A DNA stretch of 64,000 nucleotides, taken from contig NZ_CP121689.1 in the NCBI RefSeq assembly GCF_038396615.1, positions 124,001-188,000 of the forward strand, written 5' to 3'. Origin of the DNA: Thermatribacter velox. GTDB taxonomy: Bacteria > Atribacterota > Atribacteria > Atribacterales > Thermatribacteraceae. How positions within the stretch are numbered: the stretch's first letter is position 1; every line of letters begins with the position of its first letter. Both the position numbers and the translations under genes were made by a program. The notes beneath the pieces are model-generated. The model was not told where the DNA came from, ran no database searches, and worked only from the letters and a program-made list of their open reading frames with translations. Below are positions 17,555-26,054 of this stretch, piece by piece.

Positions 17555-18487
17555 GTGGACATTGTGGACCTTGCTTTGCGAGTTCAGGATATCATAGGTT
17601 TGATCCTGGCAGTTTTAATCGTTGCTATTTTGATAAGCATTGTGCTGATACTTCGTGAGAGTGCCCGAGAACGGAGGATGTGGGAGGAAAGTGAGGAAGA
17701 GGATATTTTTTCTCCTCCCCGCAAGAGAAGTACCAAAAAACCTTTGTCAGAGGATTCTACTGCTTCCGAAGAGCCGACTTCGGTTGCCGGATGGAAAGGG
17801 AAAATTCTGAAAGAGCTGGAAGCTCGAAAGGCCTGGAATGCTCTTTCCCGCTCTGCAGGCCGCAAGAGTGAGGCACCCAAAGAAGAGAAGCCTCCGGAGA
17901 CGGTTTTTCAACCTCTACAGGAGGAGGAAGTATCCATACCTCTTGAGCAGGAAAAACTCCAAGAAGAGAAACAACCCCAGATACCACTTGAAGAACCTAT
18001 TGAGAAACCAGAACCACCCCAGGTAGTGCTGGAGCGAGCTCTTAAAAAGCTGCAGGGTCTTGGTCTGGATATTAAAGAGGCTCAGCCCTTGCTGGATGAA
18101 GAGAGTATCGTTTTTTCACCGTTGCTTTGGGAAGTGAAGGAGGAAATTCGCTCTGGTAAAGAGATGGGCAACATTGTGGTGCACACGGTGTTTAAAACTA
18201 TGCCCGGTTATTCTGGCGAAGAAGTGGTTGAAATGTATCGTTCCGGTAATCTCTCTGTGGTCGAAAAGATGGAAGCCCGAATTCGTACTGCTGAAGGCAG
18301 GGAATTTCTGGTTGCCACCTTGGGGCTTGAGTATTTCCGGGTGCCGGCTCTGGAAAAAACCTTTTACGAAGGGCACTTAAGCGAGAAGGAATACGAACTT
18401 TTACGAGCCTTGAAGTTTGTTGACCGCAATACCAAGAAGGATTTTGCCCGGGTTGTGTACAGGAAAATTATGAGCGAAGAAGAATGA
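17555..18487 (+). CDS. Unknown membrane-anchored protein with a charged linker
   Basis: A 310-residue protein from GTG at 17555. A single membrane helix (about residues 13-32) is followed by an acidic and basic low-complexity linker rich in E, P and K (about 40-155), then a soluble C-terminal domain (about 160-305) with predicted helices. I recognise no family. It directly abuts the DUF2148 gene and overlaps the next small membrane gene by 4 nt, so the three probably work together at the membrane. Confidence 0.7.
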   Translation: MDIVDLALRVQDIIGLILAVLIVAILISIVLILRESARERRMWEESEEEDIFSPPRKRSTKKPLSEDSTASEEPTSVAGWKGKILKELEARKAWNALSRSAGRKSEAPKEEKPPETVFQPLQEEEVSIPLEQEKLQEEKQPQIPLEEPIEKPEPPQVVLERALKKLQGLGLDIKEAQPLLDEESIVFSPLLWEVKEEIRSGKEMGNIVVHTVFKTMPGYSGEEVVEMYRSGNLSVVEKMEARIRTAEGREFLVATLGLEYFRVPALEKTFYEGHLSEKEYELLRALKFVDRNTKKDFARVVYRKIMSEEE

Positions 18488-18702
18488 TTCCGGTGGAAGT
18501 TACACACCGTTTGCGGGGTAAAAAAGACCTTCTTTCCAGCGGTGTTCGGTCCTGGAGTGATGAACGCAGGAAAGCCTCGGGGCTAAAGTTCTGGGTTATT
18601 CTGGCTCTTTTCTGGGGGGTCTGGTTTTTCCTGGGTTACGTCGCATATCCCTTACTTTTCAACGATTACCCTCCTTTGCGCTATCTTTCCCTCCCCTTTT
18701 GA
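18484..18702 (+). CDS. Small single-pass membrane protein, unknown
   Basis: A 72-residue protein with a basic N-terminal half and one hydrophobic segment (WVILALFWGVWFFLGYVAYPLLF). It is credible as a gene because it starts in an ATGA overlap with the preceding unknown membrane protein gene. No known domain. It may be a small subunit of the complex formed by its upstream neighbour. Confidence 0.6.
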   Translation: MIPVEVTHRLRGKKDLLSSGVRSWSDERRKASGLKFWVILALFWGVWFFLGYVAYPLLFNDYPPLRYLSLPF

Positions 18703-18756
18703 AACTGCAATTTCCATCGAGTAGTCCCGACGGGCCTCTTTTTCGTTTTCCGGCTA

Positions 18757-18765
18757 TGCTATAAT
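18757..18765 (+). promoter_or_regulatory. Extended -10 promoter of the coiled-coil LysM gene
   Basis: TGCTATAAT is a perfect extended -10 element, 47 bp before the TTG start, in the 109-bp gap that separates this gene from the upstream operon. A weak T-rich -35 region precedes it. Confidence 0.55.
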
Positions 18766-18811
18766 CTAATAGATAAACCGCCTTGCACTTTTTAAAAATG
18801 GGGGTGATAAC

Positions 18812-21800
18812 TTGAGAAACTGGTTCTGGGCTTTAATTGCCGTTGTGGCATTGATTCTTTCCATTGTAGCCCTGGTGGAGTTTAACCTGCTACAACCTCG
18901 GCTTTCCAGCATCCAGGAAACTGTTACTTCTCAACAGGAGGCTTTAAAAAATCTTTCCGAAAAAGTAGCAACTGTTCCTGAAGATGTAACCGAGCTGGGG
19001 GCACGCATTGATTCTTTGGAGAAAACTCAAGGAGAGCTTGCTCAGGAGCTTTCTGCTCAAAAGAATTTTATGGAGGAGCTGAGTGGTGCTGTTTCAAAAA
19101 ACGAGAGTGCAATCTCTGAACTCTCTCAAAGCCTTGGCGCTTTTATGAGCAAAGAAGAAATTCAGCGTTATTTTGGAGAACAAAATCAAAAAGTTCGTGC
19201 TCTGGAAGATGTGCTATCACGTCTTACTCAAAGTGTGGAAGAAATTAGCGCTTCTTCTTCTGCTTTAAGCCAGAAGCTGGAAAATCTCGAAAAAAGTTTT
19301 GCTCAAACCTCGACTGATTTTCGCAAAGAATTTCAGGCTAAGGTTAATCTTCTTTACCGTAACCTGCAGGACACTTCTCAGGCACTTGGAGCTGTGCAAT
19401 CGCAGCTTGGAGAATTCAAAAATACTTTGGCACAGCTTCCTGAACAGTTTGTGAGCAAAGAAGAAGGGGAAACGCTGCGCTCCTTGCTTGAGGAAAAACT
19501 TGGGGTATTGCAGGTCCGGCTAACCGAGGTTGAAAAGAACCTCCGCGATTTAGCTGCTCAGCTTTCTGCGCTTTCTGATAAAGTAAAATCCCTTGAAGAC
19601 CTGGTCACCCAAAGCGGAGAAAGCGTAAGCTGGTTGATGGAGAAAGTGAATGCCCTTACTGCTGAGATTCAGGAACTCTTTGCACGTTTGGAAGATTCCT
19701 CGGGTTCTTTAAACGACCTTGTGCAGATGGTGGGTGAACTTGGCGAGAAGGTTGCCCAGCTTTCCGATTTGCAAAAAGGGTTGGAGGAGCTTTCCACACA
19801 GGTGGCCGCTTTGAACCTTGACCAGCGCTTGACGACACTTTTGAATTACTCCAAAAAAGCAATTGGCGAACTCCAGAAGAGATTGGAAGAGCTTGAGCAA
19901 AGCGTTGCCTTGCAGGGTGAAGTGGAGACTGTGAAGCAGGAATTGCTCGCTTTCCGAGATAACCTGCAAAGCACCTTTGATGAGCTTTCAAGGACACTTG
20001 AGGAGGTCAGAACTGAAGTTGGCCAGACCTCTTCAGAGCTCCGCAAAGAATTTCAGGCTAAGGTCAACCTTCTTTACCGTAACCTGCAGGACACTTCTCA
20101 GGCACTTGGAGCTGTGCAATCGCAGCTTGGAGAATTCAAAAATACTTTGGCACAGCTTCCTGAACAGTTTGTGAGCAAAGAAGAAGGGGAAACGCTGCGC
20201 TCCTTGCTTGAGGAAAAACTAAAAACTCTGCAAGGGAAGCTGGAAGACTTTGAGCGTAATCTCAATGAGCTACACGGCGCTTTTAGCAGCCTGGAGCAGG
20301 AGTTTACTCAGTACCAAGAGGAGAACGCGCAAGAAATGGAAGAACGTTTTCTGGAGATTAAAGCCCAGGGAGAACAACTTGTTACTTCGCTCCGGGAAGA
20401 AGTGGGTAGAATTTCTGAACAGGTGATGCAGCTTGAAGAAGACTTGGGTCGAAAGAGCGAAGATCTGAGCGCTCTTTTTGGAAAATATGAACAGCTCGTT
20501 CAGGGCTTGGATGTACTGAAACAATCTCTTCCCCAGCTTGGGGATGATATCGCAAAGCTGAAGGTTACCATTGCCGAGGAGGGGGCAAGTTGGCAGCAAA
20601 AGTTCCAGGAATTGCTTCAAAGCACAAGGGGGGAAATTGAAAAAGTTTTGGCCAGTTTACCTGATAAGGCTTACCTTGAAGGATTGGCCCAATCAGTGGC
20701 CGATTTGGTCCAGGAACAATTAAACATTAAAGAGGAAATTGCCGCTTTGAAAAAGCAGCGGGAGTCGTTGCTCGCCCAGTGGGAGGAAAAATTGAAGGCT
20801 ATCGAGGAATTGAAACAACAGCTGGTAAGCTTTGCTGAGGAGAAGGCAAATCGGGAAGAGGTGGCACAAATCGTTTCAGAAATGAATCAGTTAATTGCTA
20901 CCAAGGAAGCGCTTGAAGCTCAACTGCAGGAAATAGATCGGAAAATAAATAATTTGGAAGAGCAGTGGTCTTCGCTGGATGCAGCCAGCATTGGAGAAAG
21001 TTTGAGCGCTTTGCAGGAAGAAGTGGACAGACTTTCTGCATCTTTAAACGGTGTTTTACAGAAACTCAATGAAGTGCCTGAGCAAGAAGTTGTTCAGGAA
21101 CTGAGTTCTACTCTGGAAGAAGTCCTGGCTCAGCTTTCGGCCTTGAAAACCTTTGCTCAGGAGACCCTGCGTCAGGAAATTCAGATCAAGATAAACGCTG
21201 TAGAGAAAAAGATGGCGGAACTCTCTGAGAGCATGCTTTCGGCACTTGAAGATGCCAAAGTGGATTCTCAGGAGCTGGAAAATATTAAACAGGCCTTGGC
21301 AGAGCTTTCTGCTTCTAAGAAGACTCTGGAGGAGAAAGTGAATCAGATTTTGGAAACACTGGAGGAGAAAGAGGCGGTGGAAAATGTTCAGGAAGACCTG
21401 GACGTATTGACCCAGCAAAAGGAAGCCTTACGGTCTGAAATAGCCAGATTAGGTGAAGAAAGAGCCACCATCGACCAGAGGCTTCAGGAAAAAATTCAGG
21501 AACGAGAACGCATTGAGCGGGAAATTCAGGAACTTAAAGAGACGAAGGGTTCGCTTGAAGAAATTGCCCGACTTGAGGAAGAAAAACGCAAAGCACAGGA
21601 AGCTATCGATGCCTTGCAAAAGGAGCTTGTTGCCAAGGACCAGCAAATAGAGGAATTACAACGCGAGAACGAGCGCTTGAGTGCCCTGCTTGAAGAAAGC
21701 AAGAAGTATACTTCCTACGTTATCTTGCCCTGGGATAATCTATGGACTATCGCTCGCCGGTACTATCGCGATGGTAGGAAGTGGAAAATCATTATGGAAG

Positions 21801-21886
21801 CCAACAAGGACCTGATTACGGATCCTTTGAAATTGAAACCTTATACTGAGATTAAAATACCCCGTTTTCCCGATAACGATCCTTGA
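18812..21886 (+). CDS. Giant coiled-coil protein with membrane anchor and C-terminal LysM domain
   Basis: A 1024-residue protein from TTG at 18812 (GGGGGTGAT upstream). An N-terminal hydrophobic segment (residues 5-25) is a signal anchor, followed by about 900 residues of heptad-rich coiled coil, and a LysM domain at about 965-1020 (WDNLWTIARRYYRDGRKW, then EIKIPRFP). LysM binds peptidoglycan or chitin-like glycans, so the protein may span the periplasm from inner membrane to cell wall or outer sheath. Residues of about 171-230 and 411-470 are nearly identical. No homologue recognised as a whole. Confidence 0.8.
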   Translation: MRNWFWALIAVVALILSIVALVEFNLLQPRLSSIQETVTSQQEALKNLSEKVATVPEDVTELGARIDSLEKTQGELAQELSAQKNFMEELSGAVSKNESAISELSQSLGAFMSKEEIQRYFGEQNQKVRALEDVLSRLTQSVEEISASSSALSQKLENLEKSFAQTSTDFRKEFQAKVNLLYRNLQDTSQALGAVQSQLGEFKNTLAQLPEQFVSKEEGETLRSLLEEKLGVLQVRLTEVEKNLRDLAAQLSALSDKVKSLEDLVTQSGESVSWLMEKVNALTAEIQELFARLEDSSGSLNDLVQMVGELGEKVAQLSDLQKGLEELSTQVAALNLDQRLTTLLNYSKKAIGELQKRLEELEQSVALQGEVETVKQELLAFRDNLQSTFDELSRTLEEVRTEVGQTSSELRKEFQAKVNLLYRNLQDTSQALGAVQSQLGEFKNTLAQLPEQFVSKEEGETLRSLLEEKLKTLQGKLEDFERNLNELHGAFSSLEQEFTQYQEENAQEMEERFLEIKAQGEQLVTSLREEVGRISEQVMQLEEDLGRKSEDLSALFGKYEQLVQGLDVLKQSLPQLGDDIAKLKVTIAEEGASWQQKFQELLQSTRGEIEKVLASLPDKAYLEGLAQSVADLVQEQLNIKEEIAALKKQRESLLAQWEEKLKAIEELKQQLVSFAEEKANREEVAQIVSEMNQLIATKEALEAQLQEIDRKINNLEEQWSSLDAASIGESLSALQEEVDRLSASLNGVLQKLNEVPEQEVVQELSSTLEEVLAQLSALKTFAQETLRQEIQIKINAVEKKMAELSESMLSALEDAKVDSQELENIKQALAELSASKKTLEEKVNQILETLEEKEAVENVQEDLDVLTQQKEALRSEIARLGEERATIDQRLQEKIQERERIEREIQELKETKGSLEEIARLEEEKRKAQEAIDALQKELVAKDQQIEELQRENERLSALLEESKKYTSYVILPWDNLWTIARRYYRDGRKWKIIMEANKDLITDPLKLKPYTEIKIPRFPDNDP
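19322..19500 (+). repeat. Intragenic direct repeat, copy 1
   Basis: This 179-bp segment is repeated exactly 720 bp downstream (20042-20220) with two mismatches (19345 and 19348), both silent. It encodes about 60 residues of coiled coil beginning RKEFQAKVNLLYRN. Near identity at the DNA level indicates recent duplication or gene conversion. Confidence 0.95.
20042..20220 (+). repeat. Intragenic direct repeat, copy 2
   Basis: Second copy of the 179-bp segment at 19322-19500, offset by 720 bp (240 codons), so the reading frame is kept. Similarity stops sharply at 20221, where the flanking codons diverge. Confidence 0.95.
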
Positions 21887-21912
21887 AAAGTGCAGGAAAG
21901 GGAGGCCTGATT

Positions 21913-22428
21913 ATGGAGTTAAGCGAAGTAATAAAATCTCGTCGAAGCGTTCGTAAGTTTCGCAGTGAAGAGGTTGTGGAAGAAGACTTAAAAGAGATTC
22001 TGGAAGCGGCTCGTATGGCGCCTTCCGCGGGAAATCTGCAACCCTGGAAATTTATCGTGGTCAGAAACGAAAAAAAGAAACGCTATCTGGCTCAGGCTTG
22101 CTCAGGGCAGGAATTTGTGGGCGAAGCTCCGGTGGTCATTGTTGCCTGTGCTACGGGACGGGGTGGTTTCATTGGTAAATACATGGAGAGCTGGCCGATT
22201 GATGTAGCTATTGCCTTCACCCACCTCATTCTTGCAGCCTGGAACAAAGGGCTTGGGACTTGCTGGATCGGTGATTTCGATGAAGAAAAAGTGAAAGAAA
22301 TCTGTGAAATACCGCCTGAAGTCAGAGTGGTGGCTATTACTCCTTTAGGTTACCCGGTGAAAGTTCCTCAGGCTACTCAGCGCAAATCCTTGGAAAGGAT
22401 TGTTAGTGAAGAGGTGTATACTCCCTGA
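21913..22428 (+). CDS. Nitroreductase family FMN protein
   Basis: A 171-residue nitroreductase from ATG at 21913, behind GGGAGG. The FMN-binding start SRRSVRKFRSEEV, APSAGNLQPWKFIVV, AWNKGLGTCWIGDF and ITPLGYP are classical. It is a short form (usual length 165-220) likely to reduce quinones, nitro groups or enoyl compounds with NAD(P)H. It follows the LysM gene by 26 nt and may be cotranscribed. Confidence 0.92.
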   Translation: MELSEVIKSRRSVRKFRSEEVVEEDLKEILEAARMAPSAGNLQPWKFIVVRNEKKKRYLAQACSGQEFVGEAPVVIVACATGRGGFIGKYMESWPIDVAIAFTHLILAAWNKGLGTCWIGDFDEEKVKEICEIPPEVRVVAITPLGYPVKVPQATQRKSLERIVSEEVYTP

Positions 22429-22444
22429 CGGGAAGTGAGTCGTC

Positions 22445-22669
22445 TTGGTGCTCAGGATTGAAGTGGATGACGTTCTGGTGTTGAAAAAGAAGCACCCCTG
22501 CGGTAGTTCGGAGTGGAAAGTGACCCGGGTAGGGGTGGATATTGGCATTAAATGTCTGGGGTGTGGGCGTTTTGTAATGATACCCCGGCGTAAGCTGGAG
22601 CGCAAAATTCGGGAAGTGGTACGCCGGGGTATCCGACTTAAACCACACCAGATAGCTGTGGAGATTTGA
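22445..22669 (+). CDS. DUF951 protein (YyzM-like)
   Basis: A 74-residue family member with the conserved HPCGSSEWKVTRVG and IKCLGCGR blocks; three cysteines may bind zinc. The family usually precedes ychF, as here (1 nt gap), and is suspected to act in translation or nucleic-acid binding. TTG at 22445 and GTG at 22448 are equally possible starts. Confidence 0.9.
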   Translation: MVLRIEVDDVLVLKKKHPCGSSEWKVTRVGVDIGIKCLGCGRFVMIPRRKLERKIREVVRRGIRLKPHQIAVEI

Positions 22670-22670
22670 G

Positions 22671-23765
22671 ATGGGCCTCAAGGCTGGTATCATCGGGCTT
22701 CCCAACTCTGGAAAGACCACCCTCTTTAATCTGCTCACCCGGGCTCATGCTGCTGTGGCTCCTTACCCTTTTTGTACCATTGAGCCTAATCTGGGGGTAG
22801 TGAGTGTTCCTGACTCTCGCTTGGAAAGGTTGGCTGAAATTCTGAAACCTCCCCGAGTAGTCACCGCTACGGTGGAATTTGTGGATGTTGCGGGTCTTGT
22901 GAAGGGTGCGAGTAAGGGAGAGGGCCTGGGTAACCAGTTTTTGAGTGCCATACGCGGCGTGGACGCTGTAGTGGAAGTAATCCGCTTTTTTATGGATCCT
23001 GATATTCCTCATTTTATGGGGGATCTCGATCCCTTGCGGGACCGAGAAGTGGTGGATATTGAGCTCATGCTCTCGGACCTGGAAATTGTGGAAAGGCGTC
23101 TTCAAAAAGTTCAGGAGCTTTTCAAAAAGACTTCCAGTAAAGAGTTGGAAAAAGAAAGAGACCTGCTTTTGCGCGTTCGAGATGCTCTTTCTGAGGGAAT
23201 ACCTCTTCGCAAGCTTACTTTTAGTGAAGAAGAAAAGGTTATTTTGAAACCTTTTCAATTGATTACCCTTAAGCCCATCATTTACCTTGCCAACCTTGAT
23301 GAGAGCGAACAAGCTCGTGCTCTTTATCAGAAAATGGAAGCCTGGTGTAAACAAGAAGGAGTTCCGCTACTTCCTCTGCTCGTCAAGCTGGAGGAAGAAC
23401 TTCAGGAGATTGAAGATCTCAAGGAACGTACAATTTTCATGCAGGAGTTTGGTCTCAAGGAGAGCGGTCTTACAGCCTTTATTCGTGAGACCTACGCTAC
23501 CTTGGGATTGATTACTTTTTACACTTTTGGTGATAAGGAACTTCGTGCCTGGGAACTGTTGCAGGGCTCTACAGCGAAAGAGGCAGCAGGTAAAGTGCAT
23601 ACCGACATGCAAAAGGGATTTATTAAAGCTGAAGTCATCAACGCCCGGGAGCTTCTCGAAATTGGTTCTCTGGAGCAAGCTAAAGCCCTGGGCCGCGTTC
23701 GCTTGGAGGGAAAAGATTATCAGGTTCAGGATGGAGACTTGCTCTATTTTCACTTTTCGGTTTGA
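22671..23765 (+). CDS. ychF: YchF/OLA1 family ribosome-associated ATPase
   Basis: A 364-residue Obg-family P-loop protein with G1 GLPNSGKTTLF, G3 DVAGLVKGASKGEGLGN and the G4 variant NLDE instead of NKxD, which favours ATP over GTP in this family. A TGS domain ends the protein (TFYTFGDKELRAW, VHTDMQKGFIKAEV). It binds ribosomes and responds to stress. The last 16 bp overlap the convergent radical SAM gene. Confidence 0.95.
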   Translation: MGLKAGIIGLPNSGKTTLFNLLTRAHAAVAPYPFCTIEPNLGVVSVPDSRLERLAEILKPPRVVTATVEFVDVAGLVKGASKGEGLGNQFLSAIRGVDAVVEVIRFFMDPDIPHFMGDLDPLRDREVVDIELMLSDLEIVERRLQKVQELFKKTSSKELEKERDLLLRVRDALSEGIPLRKLTFSEEEKVILKPFQLITLKPIIYLANLDESEQARALYQKMEAWCKQEGVPLLPLLVKLEEELQEIEDLKERTIFMQEFGLKESGLTAFIRETYATLGLITFYTFGDKELRAWELLQGSTAKEAAGKVHTDMQKGFIKAEVINARELLEIGSLEQAKALGRVRLEGKDYQVQDGDLLYFHFSV

Positions 23766-24967
23766 ATGGTTTCCTCCCGCATTTTCTCAGCTATCTTCTG
23801 GTGTGTTTGCCACTGCCCAAAAAGCTGGCCTCTTCTGGCCAGATTTCCCAGGAGCTTCAGTTCTTTCCGGGTAAGCCTGCGGGGAATGGTGTTGGCAAAG
23901 GGAGTACCTGGGAGAGGCATAAAGGCATGAGCATGGATTTGTGCGCCTTGGGCAAGGAGTTTTTCGATGAGAGAAACGGTTCTTTGAAAGTCTTCCTCGG
24001 TTTCCTGAGGAAAGCCAAAAATAAAGTCCACGATGGGGACAAAACCAGCAGAGGCTGCAGCCTCTGCTGCCTGCAAAACATCTTCACTACTGTGACCCCG
24101 CCCGATTGTCTGAAGTAAGCGGTCGCTTCCCGATTGGGCGCCGATAACCAGATTGTGGTTGTCAACCAATTTTTTGAGTTCCCGAGCTACTTCCTGGTTC
24201 AGAAATTCTGGACGCACTTCTGATGGAAAAGAGCCAAAGAAAATGCGCCCCCTTTTTCCAATTATGCGCCGTGTTTCAGAAAGCAAGTTTAAGCAAGCAT
24301 CAAAGTTGAGCGTTTTTCCATCGGGAGAACCATAGGAAAGAGCATTGGGAGAAATGAAGCGAATATCGGTCAGGTTATTTTTGGACATCATGCGGACATA
24401 TTCCAGTATTGCTTCCAGGGGGCGGTGGCGGGGGTTTTTGCCGAAGAGATAGCTGGTTTGGCAGAAGTAACATCCGAAAGGGCAACCTCGGGTTATTTCC
24501 AAAGGACCAAATATGCCCAGCCAGACTGGTGAGGGAAGATATTCACCCAACACAACGGGTTCTCCCTTGAGTACGCGTGATGTTTGCGGGAGAGGTTCCT
24601 CTTTCCATTCCTGGAGAACTTTTATTATGGTTTTTTCTCCTTCTCCTTTCACAATCCAGTGCGCTATTCCTTCAAAATCGGCGCTTTTTGCGCTGGGGTG
24701 GGGGCCGCCAACACAGATGCCAAGATGCGGGTTTTTCTCACGAAGTTCCTGAAGCAATGCTCTGCGCTCTCTCCATTCCTTGCTCATGGAAGAAACCAAA
24801 AGCAATGCCTTACTGGATGACGAAACCACCTGGTAGAGTTCTTCTGAGGAAGTGCAAAATCTGATGTTGAACTCTTTGCGGTTACCGATAGCTCCCAAAA
24901 TAGCGTTAAGGCTAAACCGGTTAGGTCTGGTGTAGAGAACCAGTAGAGAAGGTTTTTGCTCATTCAA
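23750..24967 (-). CDS. B12-binding/radical SAM protein, MJ1487-like
   Basis: A 405-residue protein with an N-terminal cobalamin-binding-like domain (CVGGPHPSAKSADF) and a radical SAM core with RGCPFGCYFCQTS, then IGAQSGSDRLLQTIGRGH. It resembles the archaeal MJ1487 group of TIGR04013-type proteins, whose function is unknown. Start is TTG at 24967 with AGGAG upstream. It lies 25 nt after rfbB on the same strand, so it may be the last gene of the dTDP-rhamnose operon. Confidence 0.82.
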   Translation of the reverse strand: MNEQKPSLLVLYTRPNRFSLNAILGAIGNRKEFNIRFCTSSEELYQVVSSSSKALLLVSSMSKEWRERRALLQELREKNPHLGICVGGPHPSAKSADFEGIAHWIVKGEGEKTIIKVLQEWKEEPLPQTSRVLKGEPVVLGEYLPSPVWLGIFGPLEITRGCPFGCYFCQTSYLFGKNPRHRPLEAILEYVRMMSKNNLTDIRFISPNALSYGSPDGKTLNFDACLNLLSETRRIIGKRGRIFFGSFPSEVRPEFLNQEVARELKKLVDNHNLVIGAQSGSDRLLQTIGRGHSSEDVLQAAEAAASAGFVPIVDFIFGFPQETEEDFQRTVSLIEKLLAQGAQIHAHAFMPLPGTPFANTIPRRLTRKELKLLGNLARRGQLFGQWQTHQKIAEKMREETIQTEK

Positions 24968-24992
24968 CCTTTTGTTTCTCCTGCGATAGTTT

Positions 24993-26054
24993 TTATCTTT
25001 CCCGATACCATTTCTGGTAAAAATTCAGATACTCTCCGGATATCACCCGTTCTAACCACTGGCGGTGGTTGAGGTACCACTCCACAGTCTTTTCCAGTCC
25101 TTCTTCAAAGGAGATTTCTTTTTTCCACCCCAACTCTTTTTCTATCTTACTTACCTCCAATGCATAGCGCCGGTCATGACCCGGGCGGTCCTTTACGTGA
25201 CGGATTAGTTTTTCATTTATAAGCGGATCGCCAGTTTTCTTCTGAAGAATTGCCAGAATTTTGTGCACCACCTCCAGATTTTCTCGTTCTTCTTGGGCTC
25301 CTATATTGTACACTTCTCCCGGTTTCCCTTTCTCAATCACCAGAGCCAGAGCACGGCAGTGGTCGAGTACATAGAGCCAATCCCGGATTTGCCTTCCGTC
25401 ACCATAAATGGGAAGTTCCTGATGTTTGAGGGCGTTCCAGATCATAAAAGGAATGAGCTTTTCCGGAAACTGATACGGCCCGTAGTTATTGCAGCAGCGG
25501 GTTATGACTACCGGAAGACCATAGGTAACCCAGTAAGAACGGGCCAACAAATCTGCAGCTGCCTTGCTGGCTGCATAAGGGCTTCGGGGACAAAGGGGGC
25601 TTGCTTCAGTAAATCGACCCTCAGGACCCAGAGTGCCATAGACTTCATCAGTGGAGATTTGAATAAATTTTTTATTCTGTGTTGATTTGTCTTTCTGGAG
25701 CCAGCTTTTCCTGGCCACTTCCAGGAGATTCTGGGTTCCCATGACATTGGTTTGCAGGAAAACCTGGGGGTTGTCTATGGAGCGGTCTACGTGAGACTCC
25801 GCAGCAAAGTTGACCACCACATCGATGTCGTAAAGAGAAAACAAATGTTCCACAAGCTCTGTGTTGGCAATATCTCCCCGCACAAAAATGAAGCGCTCTT
25901 TTTCTTTTTGTTGCACTGGGGCCAGGTTTTCCAGGTTGCCAGCGTAGGTCAGTTTATCGAGGCCAATAATTTTGCATTCGGGTTTTAAACGCAGGTAGAA
26001 GTGTACGAAATTACTGCCGATAAACCCTGCGCATCCGGTTGCCAGTAAGATCAT
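24993..26054 (-). CDS. rfbB: dTDP-glucose 4,6-dehydratase
   Basis: A 353-residue extended short-chain dehydrogenase. The NAD motif reads TGCAGFIGS (usually TGGAGFIGS). STDEVYG supplies the catalytic D-E pair, YAASKAAAD the YxxxK pair, and RDWLYVLDHCRAL the nucleotide-binding end. It makes dTDP-4-keto-6-deoxyglucose, the second step of dTDP-L-rhamnose synthesis. ATGA overlap with rfbD. Confidence 0.95.
   Translation of the reverse strand: MILLATGCAGFIGSNFVHFYLRLKPECKIIGLDKLTYAGNLENLAPVQQKEKERFIFVRGDIANTELVEHLFSLYDIDVVVNFAAESHVDRSIDNPQVFLQTNVMGTQNLLEVARKSWLQKDKSTQNKKFIQISTDEVYGTLGPEGRFTEASPLCPRSPYAASKAAADLLARSYWVTYGLPVVITRCCNNYGPYQFPEKLIPFMIWNALKHQELPIYGDGRQIRDWLYVLDHCRALALVIEKGKPGEVYNIGAQEERENLEVVHKILAILQKKTGDPLINEKLIRHVKDRPGHDRRYALEVSKIEKELGWKKEISFEEGLEKTVEWYLNHRQWLERVISGEYLNFYQKWYRER

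Noticed and set aside
17555-18026. Charged Glu/Pro/Lys-rich linker considered as a frameshifted or repetitive artefact
   Set aside because: The frame is open from anchor to C-terminal domain with normal codon use; such linkers are common in single-pass membrane proteins.
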